From JBDRHL01 sp043816955 (GTDB lineage Bacteria > Planctomycetota > Phycisphaerae > Sedimentisphaerales > CAYZTY01): 23,081 nt of DNA. This document shows positions 5,978 to 13,715 of this stretch, in pieces. Both the position numbers and the translations under genes were made by a program. The DNA lies in contig JBDRHL010000096.1 in assembly GCA_043816955.1 (NCBI GenBank), positions 1 through 23,081 on the forward strand, read 5' to 3'. Each line of letters opens with the position of its first letter. Position 1 is the first letter of the stretch. The notes under the pieces were generated by a model, which saw only the letters and a list, made by a program, of their open reading frames with translations, was not told the DNA's origin and did no database searches.

Positions 5978-6868
5978 ATGAAGGCTTTTCGAGAGATATT
6001 CGATCGGCGGCGAGGGTATTTTTGTGCAGGCAGGGGCGTAAGTATTTTAAGTTGTGTGCTTTGCGGACTACTTAGCTTGTTGGTATTATTGTGTGTTTTT
6101 GCAGAGGCACAGGAACAGACAGACATTTCGGCGGAAGGACAGGCAGTTTCAACCGAACCAGGTGAAAAAGATTTGGTCAGACCCCGCAGGCAGATTCCAA
6201 AAGTCAAGACGGTCTCCTTTTTCCTTCTGGACGGCCGCAACGTCAAAGGAAGAGTCATCTCAGAGGACGCCGGCCAGATAACAATTGCCGAACTGGTGGG
6301 CAGCAAAATAATCCAGACGGTACATAACAGGAATGACATAGCCCCGAAGAGTTCGGCCTATGAAACCATGCCTGAAACAAAGTACTGGGAAACAACCGCG
6401 GCCTATTTTCTAAATCGAACATGGGATTTTATCGATGACCCGGATGATTTTTCCCAGGCAATACGATGTCTTGAAAACGCAAAGCAGATTGTCAGTACTT
6501 CGCAGGGGGAAGATCATGCACTTGTGGAGGAACTTCAAGAACAGATAGACCAAGTGCGTGCCGAAAAAGAGCGCTGGATAGCTGAGGTAGAATCCAGATC
6601 GAAGCTGAAATTGCTGGAGCTTGAGTCGACAATAGAGCAGAGACTCAAGGAAATGCGCGAGCTTATCGAGGAAAACACAAGACAGCTTTACCAGATCAAT
6701 GCGATTGCAGCGGAAATCAGCAGTTTAAAAACAGATACTAACAACCGATTCACATCGTTGCAAACGCAGATAGCCGGGAATGAACGCGAAATAAGAGAGT
6801 TGTGGCGAAGATCCAGATATTATCCGCATATTTACACCTATAAACGTGAAAGCAAAGAAGAAGAGTAA
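5978..6868 (+). CDS. Membrane-anchored SH3-like/coiled-coil protein of unknown function
   Basis: The frame opens at a TTG (5954), but AAAGGAGGTGATCTC directly before the ATG at 5978 is an almost perfect ribosome binding site and decides the start: 296 residues. A basic N-terminus (KAFREIFDRRRG) precedes a hydrophobic stretch at about residues 20-42 (ILSCVLCGLLSLLVLLCVF) that is a signal peptide or membrane anchor. Residues about 72-116 look like a small beta-barrel (VSFFLLDGRNVKGRVI, then QITIAELV) of the SH3/Sm-like kind seen in planctomycete envelope proteins. From about 180 to 275 the protein is charged and helical, a long coiled coil (EELQEQIDQVRAEKERWIAE, KEMRELIEENTRQLYQ). It ends in an aromatic and basic stretch (RYYPHIYTYKRESKEEE). 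Probably periplasmic and oligomeric. I recognise no named family. Confidence 0.75.
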   Translation: MKAFREIFDRRRGYFCAGRGVSILSCVLCGLLSLLVLLCVFAEAQEQTDISAEGQAVSTEPGEKDLVRPRRQIPKVKTVSFFLLDGRNVKGRVISEDAGQITIAELVGSKIIQTVHNRNDIAPKSSAYETMPETKYWETTAAYFLNRTWDFIDDPDDFSQAIRCLENAKQIVSTSQGEDHALVEELQEQIDQVRAEKERWIAEVESRSKLKLLELESTIEQRLKEMRELIEENTRQLYQINAIAAEISSLKTDTNNRFTSLQTQIAGNEREIRELWRRSRYYPHIYTYKRESKEEE

Positions 6869-7178
6869 CAAAAACAGGCTCGATAACTGCAACGCGTCCC
6901 AGGGTGGGGAGTTCTCTTTGATGTCGATGGTATATTGGTTGACAATCTGAAATGTCGCGGAAAGGCATGAATTGAAGTCAGAGGTCGTCATAACCTCGCG
7001 GTTACGCTGGTTTTCTGCCGCCGGTAAGACGCGGCAATGCCCTGGAGAGGCAATATAAGGTTTTATATGATAAGACGTTACGCAAAGTCTTGGGGGCGTG
7101 TTACTTTGTGGCGGAAGAAGCAAGGTTTTGCCGGAAAGGTACTTCGAGTTGCCGAGGATGAATATTTGGCAAAAATTC
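6869..7178 (+). other. Gene-free stretch with several small hairpins upstream of rpsB
   Basis: No believable gene lies here; a 132-codon minus frame (6725-7123) overlaps the preceding gene antisense and resembles nothing known. The stretch holds short inverted repeats in a row: TAACC-TCGC-GGTTA near 6990-7004, TGCCGC (7016-7021) with GCGGCA (7031-7036), and AAGAC with GTCTT near 7072-7092. It could encode a small RNA or be the untranslated end of the preceding transcript. No T-tract terminator was found after the coiled-coil gene. Confidence 0.25.
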
Positions 7179-7225
7179 TTGACTTATGAAATGTCTTTGA
7201 CTAATATCCGTACTCCGGCTATTTA
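7179..7225 (+). promoter_or_regulatory. Two overlapping sigma70-like promoters for rpsB
   Basis: First promoter: TTGACT (7179-7184), 17 bases, TAATAT (7202-7207). Second: TTGACT (7197-7202), 17 bases, TATTTA (7220-7225). The -10 of the first overlaps the -35 of the second by one base, so they should compete or be used under different conditions. The leader to the GTG at 7277 would be about 45-65 bases. Strong matches suit a ribosomal protein gene. Confidence 0.6.
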
Positions 7226-7276
7226 CAAAGGATAGTCTGTAAGTTTTCGAAGAAACAGTGTTTGGAGGTACTTTTA

Positions 7277-8137
7277 GTGAGTAAACAATTAGCTCGTGAT
7301 CTAATCAACGCGGGCGTACATCTTGGACACGGAACCGGTCGATGGAATCCGAAAATGGGGGCCTATATCTTCGGTAAACGTGGAATGATCCATATTATCG
7401 ACGTAAAGGAAACCCTGAAGGGCCTTTTATTGGCAAAGAAACTTCTTGCTGAGGTGGTTGCGTCGGGCAAAGAGGTTGTCTTTGTTGGAACCAAAAGGCA
7501 GGCACAAAAGGCAGTTCGCATTTCCGCGGAGAAAAGCGGAATGCATTATGTCTCCGAACGCTGGCTTGGGGGAACGCTGACAAACTTCAGAACTATTCGA
7601 TCGCGATTACAGAGACTTGAAGAACTAGAGGCAGTTACTGAGTCCGGGCAGCTCGAATCAGAAAGCAAGAAAAGGGCGTCACGGCTGAAACGCGAGATGA
7701 GAAAAATCAAGACTAACCTTGAAGGCATCCGGAATATGGCAAGGCTTCCCGGGGCTGTTGTGGTAATTGACGCCAGGAAGGAATATCTTGCCCTGAGGGA
7801 AGCCAAGAAGCTTGGTATACCGAGTATTGCAGTTATGGATACCGACTCGGACCCTGATTCGGTTGATGTTCCGATTCCAGCCAATGATGATTCGATTCGC
7901 GCTATTGAGATTCTGCTGGATGAAATGGTTGCGGTTATTGCTTCGGCGAAAATGCTAAGAGCTGCTGCTCCTTCGGTACAGGCGCCGGTTCGTGCCCGCT
8001 CAAAGCGGAAACCCCTGGCAAGAGCTGAGGAACGGGCATCGGCTCAACCGGAAGAAGCGGTGGTGCAAACCGGGGTACAGGAGGTATCGACCCAGACCTC
8101 TGAACAAAATACGGAACAACCGGCTGAACACCAGTAG
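7277..8137 (+). CDS. rpsB: 30S ribosomal protein S2
   Basis: Ribosomal protein S2, a component of the small subunit bound near S1 and the mRNA exit side. The family start SKQLARDLINAGVHLGH and the segments GKRGMIHIIDVKET, FVGTKRQAQ, RWLGGTLTNF and IPVMDTDSDP-like AVMDTDSDPDSVDVPIPAND are all present. The frame extends to a TTG at 7262, but GGAGG (7264-7268) places the true start at the GTG at 7277, giving 286 residues. The core ends near residue 238; about 45 residues rich in Arg, Ala, Glu and Gln follow, a low-complexity tail longer than in most bacteria. First gene of the rpsB-tsf-pyrH-frr block, preceded by two overlapping promoters. Confidence 0.97.
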   Translation: MSKQLARDLINAGVHLGHGTGRWNPKMGAYIFGKRGMIHIIDVKETLKGLLLAKKLLAEVVASGKEVVFVGTKRQAQKAVRISAEKSGMHYVSERWLGGTLTNFRTIRSRLQRLEELEAVTESGQLESESKKRASRLKREMRKIKTNLEGIRNMARLPGAVVVIDARKEYLALREAKKLGIPSIAVMDTDSDPDSVDVPIPANDDSIRAIEILLDEMVAVIASAKMLRAAAPSVQAPVRARSKRKPLARAEERASAQPEEAVVQTGVQEVSTQTSEQNTEQPAEHQ

Positions 8138-8172
8138 CCAAATAACACAACTTCAAGCAGCATGGGATAACA

Positions 8173-8198
8173 AAGCCCCTCTCCGGCAAGAGGGGCTT
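8173..8198 (+). terminator. Hairpin between rpsB and tsf
   Basis: AAGCCCCTCT (8173-8182) and AGAGGGGCTT (8189-8198) form a perfect 10-base stem around CCGGCA. Only a weak T/A stretch follows (ATATG), so it may be a partial terminator or an RNA-processing and stability element that sets the S2 to EF-Ts ratio. Confidence 0.6.
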
Positions 8199-8239
8199 AT
8201 ATGTAAAAATAGAATCAAAATACAAGGAGTATGAAAAAA

Positions 8240-9106
8240 ATGTCTGAAATCTCAGCCGGTGTTGTTATGAAACTCCGCAAGATGAGCGGTCAGGGAATGA
8301 TGGATTGTAAAAAAGCCCTGCAGGAGGCAAACGGAGACATCGAGGAGGCCATGGTGATTCTGCGAAAAAAGGGGCTGGCAACACTGGAAAAAAGAGCAGG
8401 GAGGGAAACATCCGAAGGAAAAGTTATCTGCACAATCAGTAAAGACGGCAAAGCGGTTGCGATGGCTACGCTTTGCTGTGAAACTGATTTTGTTGCCAAC
8501 AGCAATGATTTTAGCGCTGCTGCGGATTTACTGCAAGGCTTTCTTTTGGGATGTCCGGAGGATCAGGGTGTGGAAAACGTACTCGATACAGTAGTAAATG
8601 GCAGGAAATTCAGCGATGTTCTGACCGAAGCAGTAAGCAAGACGGGCGAGAAGATAGAACTAGCGGACTATGAACGGATACAACTTGACGGTGCGGGTCT
8701 GTTTGGTACGTATGTACATTTTAACGGTAAAATCGGCGCCGTTGTTCAGATAGCAACAAGCGATGCGGAAATGACAAAATCAGAGGAGCTTAAACAGCTT
8801 GCATCGGACATCGCGATGCACGTAACTGCGCTTAAGCCTTTGGCGATAAACAAGGATCAGATTGCTGCGGATATAATCGAGCGTGAAAAGGCCATCGCCG
8901 CAGAACAGGTTCGCAATAAGCCGGCGAATATTGTTGACAAGATCGTGGAGGGAAAGATGCGTAAGTTTTTTGCCGAAAACTGCCTTGTCGATCAGCCTTT
9001 TGTAAAGGATGACAACAAAACTGTTGCGCAGATGGTCAAGGAAACGACAGACAAGCTGGGTGGTAAAGCAGAGATTAAGAAGATAATACGGTTTGAAATC
9101 GGTTGA
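8240..9106 (+). CDS. tsf: Elongation factor Ts
   Basis: EF-Ts, the nucleotide exchange factor that releases GDP from EF-Tu. The UBA-like N-terminal domain (KLRKMSGQGMMDCKKAL) and the EF-Tu-contacting TDFV motif (CETDFVANSNDF) are intact, followed by the core domains with ending motifs FFAENCLVDQPFVKDDNKTV. Length is 288 residues from the ATG at 8240. Another in-frame ATG lies at 8231, but AAGGAG (8224-8229) is only one base from it and ten from 8240, and the family starts with M(A/S)EI, so 8240 is preferred. It follows rpsB by about 100 bases with a hairpin between. Confidence 0.96.
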   Translation: MSEISAGVVMKLRKMSGQGMMDCKKALQEANGDIEEAMVILRKKGLATLEKRAGRETSEGKVICTISKDGKAVAMATLCCETDFVANSNDFSAAADLLQGFLLGCPEDQGVENVLDTVVNGRKFSDVLTEAVSKTGEKIELADYERIQLDGAGLFGTYVHFNGKIGAVVQIATSDAEMTKSEELKQLASDIAMHVTALKPLAINKDQIAADIIEREKAIAAEQVRNKPANIVDKIVEGKMRKFFAENCLVDQPFVKDDNKTVAQMVKETTDKLGGKAEIKKIIRFEIG

Positions 9107-9120
9107 ATCGAACGTATAAT
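9093..9120 (+). promoter_or_regulatory. Internal promoter for pyrH-frr inside the tsf 3' end
   Basis: TTGAAA (9093-9098), a 16-base spacer and a perfect TATAAT (9115-9120). The -35 lies in the last tsf codons and the -10 just after its stop. Transcription from about 9127 would give pyrH a leader of about 50 bases. Motif-based. Confidence 0.5.
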
Positions 9121-9175
9121 AAAGGTCTTGACGGCAGACGATTGATGCTTTTTTGAGCAGGATTCAGGAGAGATT

Positions 9176-9904
9176 GTGCCTGAAGTAAAGTACAAGCGGG
9201 TGCTTTTGAAGCTTTCGGGCGAAACCTTTTCGGCGCCAGGGAAGTTTGGTATTGACGGCAAGGCTCTTGAGTCAATTGCGGAGCGTATTGTAAATATCTG
9301 CAAGCTCGGCCCGGAGGTTGCAATCGTTGTAGGCGGCGGGAATTTTCTTCGCGGTGAAACATTCGCGAAGATAAGCCATATACCCAGGAATACAGCAGAT
9401 TATATGGGTATGCTCGCAACGGTGATAAACGGCTGTGCGCTTCAGGAGACGCTTGAAAAGTTCGGCCAGGCAACGCGGGTCCTAAGCGCCATAGAGGTTT
9501 CCGCAATGTGTGAGCCTTTTATCCGGCGAAAATGCCTGCGGCACCTCGAACTGGGGCGTGTTGCCATACTGGCAGGAGGAACGGGCAATCCGTTTTTCTC
9601 GACGGATACATGTGCAGCGTTGCGGGCGGCTGAACTCGAAGTGAATTTGTTGATAAAAGCGACAAAAGTCGACGGAGTTTACGACTGTGATCCCGAAAAA
9701 AATCCTGATGCGAAACTTTACCAAAAGCTCTACTATGATGACGTCATCGCAAAAGGACTAGAGGTAATTGACCATGCGGCAATAAGCCTATGCAAGGACA
9801 ATAATATACCTACCATTGTCCTGAATATATTCAAGAAGGGAAACATTACAAGAGCAATTTGCGGAGAGACCATAGGTACTCTCATAACCGGTAAGGTGAA
9901 GTGA
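9176..9904 (+). CDS. pyrH: UMP kinase
   Basis: UMP kinase of the amino-acid kinase fold, converting UMP and ATP to UDP and ADP in pyrimidine synthesis; hexameric and cytoplasmic in the family. Visible signatures are YKRVLLKLSGE, VVGGGNFLRG (about 51-60), ADYMGMLATVING (about 74-86), AGGTGNPFFSTDTCAALRA (about 133-151) and ATKVDGVYDCDP. Length 242 residues is normal. The start is a GTG at 9176 after AGGAGAG. It ends four bases before frr, so the two are surely co-transcribed, possibly from the promoter at 9093-9120 as well as from rpsB. Confidence 0.97.
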   Translation: MPEVKYKRVLLKLSGETFSAPGKFGIDGKALESIAERIVNICKLGPEVAIVVGGGNFLRGETFAKISHIPRNTADYMGMLATVINGCALQETLEKFGQATRVLSAIEVSAMCEPFIRRKCLRHLELGRVAILAGGTGNPFFSTDTCAALRAAELEVNLLIKATKVDGVYDCDPEKNPDAKLYQKLYYDDVIAKGLEVIDHAAISLCKDNNIPTIVLNIFKKGNITRAICGETIGTLITGKVK

Positions 9905-9908
9905 AAAG

Positions 9909-10469
9909 ATGCCTACGCAGAAGACAATTACCCAAAGCAGACAGCGGATGGGCCTTGTTATCGATTATCTCTGTGACCAGCTTAAATCCGTCCGGACGGG
10001 AAGGGCTTCCACGGGACTTGTCGAAGCGATCAAAGTTGATTATTATGGAACATCAACGCCTTTGAGGCAATTGGCAACGCTGGGAGTGCCTCAGGTTGAT
10101 CTGATTGTTATTAAACCCTTTGATCCGGCATCGATAAAAGATATCGAAAAAGCCATAAAAAGCAGCGACCTGAGCATTGCCCCGATCAGCGACGGCAAAG
10201 TTATCCGGTTGAACATACCGCCGCTTTCCGAAGAGAGACGAAAACAAATTGTAGGGCAGCTCAAACAGACCTGTGAACAAGCTAAGGTCAACATCAGAAA
10301 TATCCGACGCGAAACAATCAAGGAGCTGGAACAGGCGGAAAAAGACAAAACTATCACCGAGGACGAGATGGAAAAAGGGAAAAAACAGGTCGATGATCTT
10401 ACAAAAGAGCACACCGACAAAATCGAGAACATAATGAAAAGTAAATCTGATGAAATAATGCTGGACTAG
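9909..10469 (+). CDS. frr: Ribosome recycling factor
   Basis: A 186-residue ribosome recycling factor, which with EF-G splits post-termination ribosomes. Family features: the N-terminal helix, LKSVRTGRAST, the beta-domain segment VDYYGTSTPLRQLA, IKPFDPASIKDIEKAI, IRLNIPPLSEERRKQIV, and a long charged C-terminal helix ending KSKSDEIMLD. Length matches the usual 185. It starts four bases after the pyrH stop. About 90 bases without a strong terminator lie before the AsmA-like gene. Confidence 0.97.
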   Translation: MPTQKTITQSRQRMGLVIDYLCDQLKSVRTGRASTGLVEAIKVDYYGTSTPLRQLATLGVPQVDLIVIKPFDPASIKDIEKAIKSSDLSIAPISDGKVIRLNIPPLSEERRKQIVGQLKQTCEQAKVNIRNIRRETIKELEQAEKDKTITEDEMEKGKKQVDDLTKEHTDKIENIMKSKSDEIMLD

Positions 10470-10558
10470 AGGTCCACAGGGTAAAATACTTTATTTTGAC
10501 CTGAACAGCTTCATTTTCTCTTTAGGTAATTATCCGGGTTTTTCAAAGGGGTGCGATT

Positions 10559-13500
10559 ATGTGTGCCGCCAGATACCGAAGATTTCGGCCCAGAGCCGGA
10601 AAAAAGAAAAGGTTCATGTGGTTGCTATTGATTCTACCTGTGCTCGGCATTTTTTTATATGTTGCATTTCCACGGTTTGTTTCCTCCGACAAAGGGCGCA
10701 GGCTGATCCTTCAGAAAGTCAACCGCTCGATTGCCGGAACTGCGGATTTTGCCAGCCTGTCGATGGGCTGGTTCAAAGGCCTTGAGTTAAAAGACCTGAA
10801 GTTTGTAAGCGACAGCGGCTCGATGCGCGTGGCAGTGAAAAGGATTTTCACAAAACCTCGTTATCTGTCTATTCTCAGCGGTGCGTTGTCTTTGGGGCGA
10901 ACCATTATCGACGAGCCGGCTGTAGATGTCAGGATTGGAGATATCGAGAGCTTGCAGAGGCATCCGGCAGGCAGTTCACCGGAACATCAGGACGCCGGGG
11001 GTCTTGCGCTACCTATAGGGAAGGTGGATCTGGTTGTTAATGACGGTTCGCTTAAGGTAAATGTTGGGGCTGAAGAGAGTCCTGATCGTACGGTCGAGCT
11101 TCGCAGAATCAACGGCAGCATAAACCTGCAAAAGCCCGCTAAGGTCAGCAGTTTCGAGGCAAATGCTACGGTTGTTGAAGACCAAAATGAATCGAAGGTT
11201 TATGCGAGCGGGCAGATTAGATCCGAGTCGAAACAATGGTTTGCGGAAGGGATATCCGGCCAATTCCTGGTTGAAGTTAACAGTCTGGATTTATCTACTC
11301 TTTCACCGTTGTTTGCTGTTGCCGGTGCCAAGGTGGAAGCCAAGGGAGTATTGTCCGCAAAGATCAAGGCCGGCATTGAGAAAGGCGCTTTGAAGAGTGT
11401 CCAGGCAGCGGCAAAGGGGGTAAATATAGATATTAAAACGGATGTATTCGATTCAGATGTTCTTACGACGGATCAATTGTCAGCTATGGTGGATCTTCAG
11501 GCTGACAGGGAAATGATAAGAATCGAACGGCTTGATATTAAAACTGACTGGCTTGATGTCAACGCTGCCGGCGTTGTCCCAAAGACCATGCGTTCACTGA
11601 CTGAATTTGTGAAGCCGGATTCGCCTCACAATCTAACGGCGCAATTTAATTGTGATCTTGCCGAGGCGATGTCACAGTTGCCTCATGTATTGGGTCTTAA
11701 GGAGAATATAAATGTTACAGCGGGACGATTAAGCGGAAATATCAGCACCACCGCGCTGCCGGACAGGAGAATCATAGAAGGATACGCGAAACTCTGGGCA
11801 CTTGAGGGCAAATTCCCGATAAAGAGCATCATACTGTCCAAACCGATAGAAGTAGATGCCAGGATCGCCTCGACAGCAGAAGGAGTCAACATAGAAAAAC
11901 TAAAGGCCGATTCGGCTTTTGCAAATATTGAATGCCAAGGCAAGGTCAATGATTTTGCCTATTCAGCGGAAGTGGATCTTGCCAAGGCAAAAAGTGATCT
12001 CGGGCAGTTTATGGAATTCGGATACGGGCTCGAAGGCATTGTAAAGGCCACCGGCAACGCAAAAGTAAACAGCCAGGGATTCCAAAGCACAGGCTCTTCG
12101 ACGCTCACCGGTGTGAGGGTAACTTCAGATCAGGGCAATGTTATCAGTGAACCATCGGCTGTTTTGTCATATGACTTGGCGGTAGATACCGACCAGAAAT
12201 TGGCCAGGGTCAACGAATTCGGGGTAGCGTTATCTGACGGGGGCAGGGTTCGGGTGTCAGATTCGGTGATTCCTTTCACAGAGGCTTCAGGTGCGCCATT
12301 TGTATTGAACTTAGCTGCACAGACTACGCTGGAGCAGGTGCAGCGGTATGGCAGCTTTTTTGGAGTCTCGCTGGAAGAAGTCCGCCTGGCAGGAGCTCTG
12401 GATGCACAGGAAATCAAAGTTACCCGCAGCCAGGATAATTTCAGACTGCTTATAGACAAAACGACCATCAGGAATTTGAAAGTTACCTCACCAAACCGCA
12501 AGCCTTTTGAGCAGGACCCGGTTACACTGGTTTGTGATGTATTGCTCGATCTGAGTAAGGAAGGGATTGAAAAACTACAGGCCATCAACGCATTTCAGCT
12601 TTCATCTCCCCAGATCAAGATCAAGCGCATAGATGCCAAGCAAACCAGCGGCAGCGGCAATACCAGTTTTACCGCACAGGGCCAGGCTGAATACGATCTC
12701 GAAGCGGTAAGCGGACTGGTCAGCAGTTTTCTTCCATCCCAGTTGAAGATACAGGGCAGGCGCGATGATGCCTTCCAGTTCGTCTCTGTCTATCCGAGCG
12801 GCCAAAGAGACAAGATTTTATCCAACATGTCAGGCAAAGCGGATTTCGGTTTTGACAGGGCTGAGTTCATGGGTTTTGACTTTGGCAAGGTTAACAGCGG
12901 CATTCAAATCGACAAGGGTAAAGTTCACATATCACCTTTTTCCACGACGGTCAACAAAGGCGTGTTCAAGCTGCCTGAGGCAACAGCCGACTTCACACAG
13001 CCTGCAACGGTTCTTAAGGTATTACAGCCGACCCAGATTATGAAAGATGTCCAGATAAACGACATTGCTACGCGTAAGCTTCTGGGTTATGTAAATCCGA
13101 TCTTCGCAAATGCTGTTAATGTTACAGGGACCGGCAATCTGCATTGTGAAACGCTGGCGATACCACTTGCCGGCGCTGATAAAAATGCCCTCCATATTGA
13201 GGGTACTATCTCGCTGGAAAACGTTCGCCTGCAGTCATCAGATTTGCTTGTTCAGATTTTCGAACTGTTCGGCACAAGAACTCAAACCGCCACAATCACT
13301 ATGCATCCTACGAGGTTTACTGTCCAGAACGGCATAATACGATATGATGATATGCAAATTGACGTCGGAGATAACCCTGTCAACTTTCGCGGAGCCATCG
13401 GTCTGGACAAGAGCATGAACATGACTATTGTACTTCCCTACACATTCGAAGGCAGGACAGTAGGTCAGGCCAGGAGCCCCGGAGAAAGAATATCACTCGT

Positions 13501-13615
13501 ACTTAAAGGAACGGTGGACAAGCCGAAGCTGGATGTCGGAAAATTACTTCAGGACGAGGCTAAGAAAGCGATAGAGCAGCAGTTGCGAAAGGGTCTGGAA
13601 AAAATCTTTGAGTAA
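10559..13615 (+). CDS. AsmA-like membrane-anchored envelope protein
   Basis: A 1018-residue protein. A basic N-terminus (RYRRFRPRAGKKKR) precedes one transmembrane helix at about residues 19-37 (FMWLLLILPVLGIFLYVAF). The rest is a long, repetitive beta-rich region facing the periplasm, beginning with the AsmA-type start (VNRSIAGTADFASLSMGWF, then GLELKDLKF). The C-terminal third has the AsmA-like C-terminal pattern (NVTGTGNLHCETLAIP, YDDMQIDVGDNPVNFRGAIG, GTVDKPKLDVGKLLQ). The family (AsmA, TamB, YhdP) forms bridge-like proteins thought to carry phospholipids to the outer membrane; the role here is inferred by family. The ATG at 10559 follows AAAGGGGTG. It is followed in the same direction by a YihY/BrkB membrane protein, so both may serve the envelope. 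Confidence 0.82.
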   Translation: MCAARYRRFRPRAGKKKRFMWLLLILPVLGIFLYVAFPRFVSSDKGRRLILQKVNRSIAGTADFASLSMGWFKGLELKDLKFVSDSGSMRVAVKRIFTKPRYLSILSGALSLGRTIIDEPAVDVRIGDIESLQRHPAGSSPEHQDAGGLALPIGKVDLVVNDGSLKVNVGAEESPDRTVELRRINGSINLQKPAKVSSFEANATVVEDQNESKVYASGQIRSESKQWFAEGISGQFLVEVNSLDLSTLSPLFAVAGAKVEAKGVLSAKIKAGIEKGALKSVQAAAKGVNIDIKTDVFDSDVLTTDQLSAMVDLQADREMIRIERLDIKTDWLDVNAAGVVPKTMRSLTEFVKPDSPHNLTAQFNCDLAEAMSQLPHVLGLKENINVTAGRLSGNISTTALPDRRIIEGYAKLWALEGKFPIKSIILSKPIEVDARIASTAEGVNIEKLKADSAFANIECQGKVNDFAYSAEVDLAKAKSDLGQFMEFGYGLEGIVKATGNAKVNSQGFQSTGSSTLTGVRVTSDQGNVISEPSAVLSYDLAVDTDQKLARVNEFGVALSDGGRVRVSDSVIPFTEASGAPFVLNLAAQTTLEQVQRYGSFFGVSLEEVRLAGALDAQEIKVTRSQDNFRLLIDKTTIRNLKVTSPNRKPFEQDPVTLVCDVLLDLSKEGIEKLQAINAFQLSSPQIKIKRIDAKQTSGSGNTSFTAQGQAEYDLEAVSGLVSSFLPSQLKIQGRRDDAFQFVSVYPSGQRDKILSNMSGKADFGFDRAEFMGFDFGKVNSGIQIDKGKVHISPFSTTVNKGVFKLPEATADFTQPATVLKVLQPTQIMKDVQINDIATRKLLGYVNPIFANAVNVTGTGNLHCETLAIPLAGADKNALHIEGTISLENVRLQSSDLLVQIFELFGTRTQTATITMHPTRFTVQNGIIRYDDMQIDVGDNPVNFRGAIGLDKSMNMTIVLPYTFEGRTVGQARSPGERISLVLKGTVDKPKLDVGKLLQDEAKKAIEQQLRKGLEKIFE

Positions 13616-13715
13616 ATCCCTGCTATCTGCTGAGGATTGGGGGACTCAAGGACTTTATGATTAACCGGCACAGCTTATGTGTCGAAATAAGAACTGACCG
13701 TATGGAGAAATATTT

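Noticed and set aside
6725..7123. 132-codon minus-strand frame
   Set aside because: Overlaps the end of the coiled-coil gene antisense and has no known motif or start signal.
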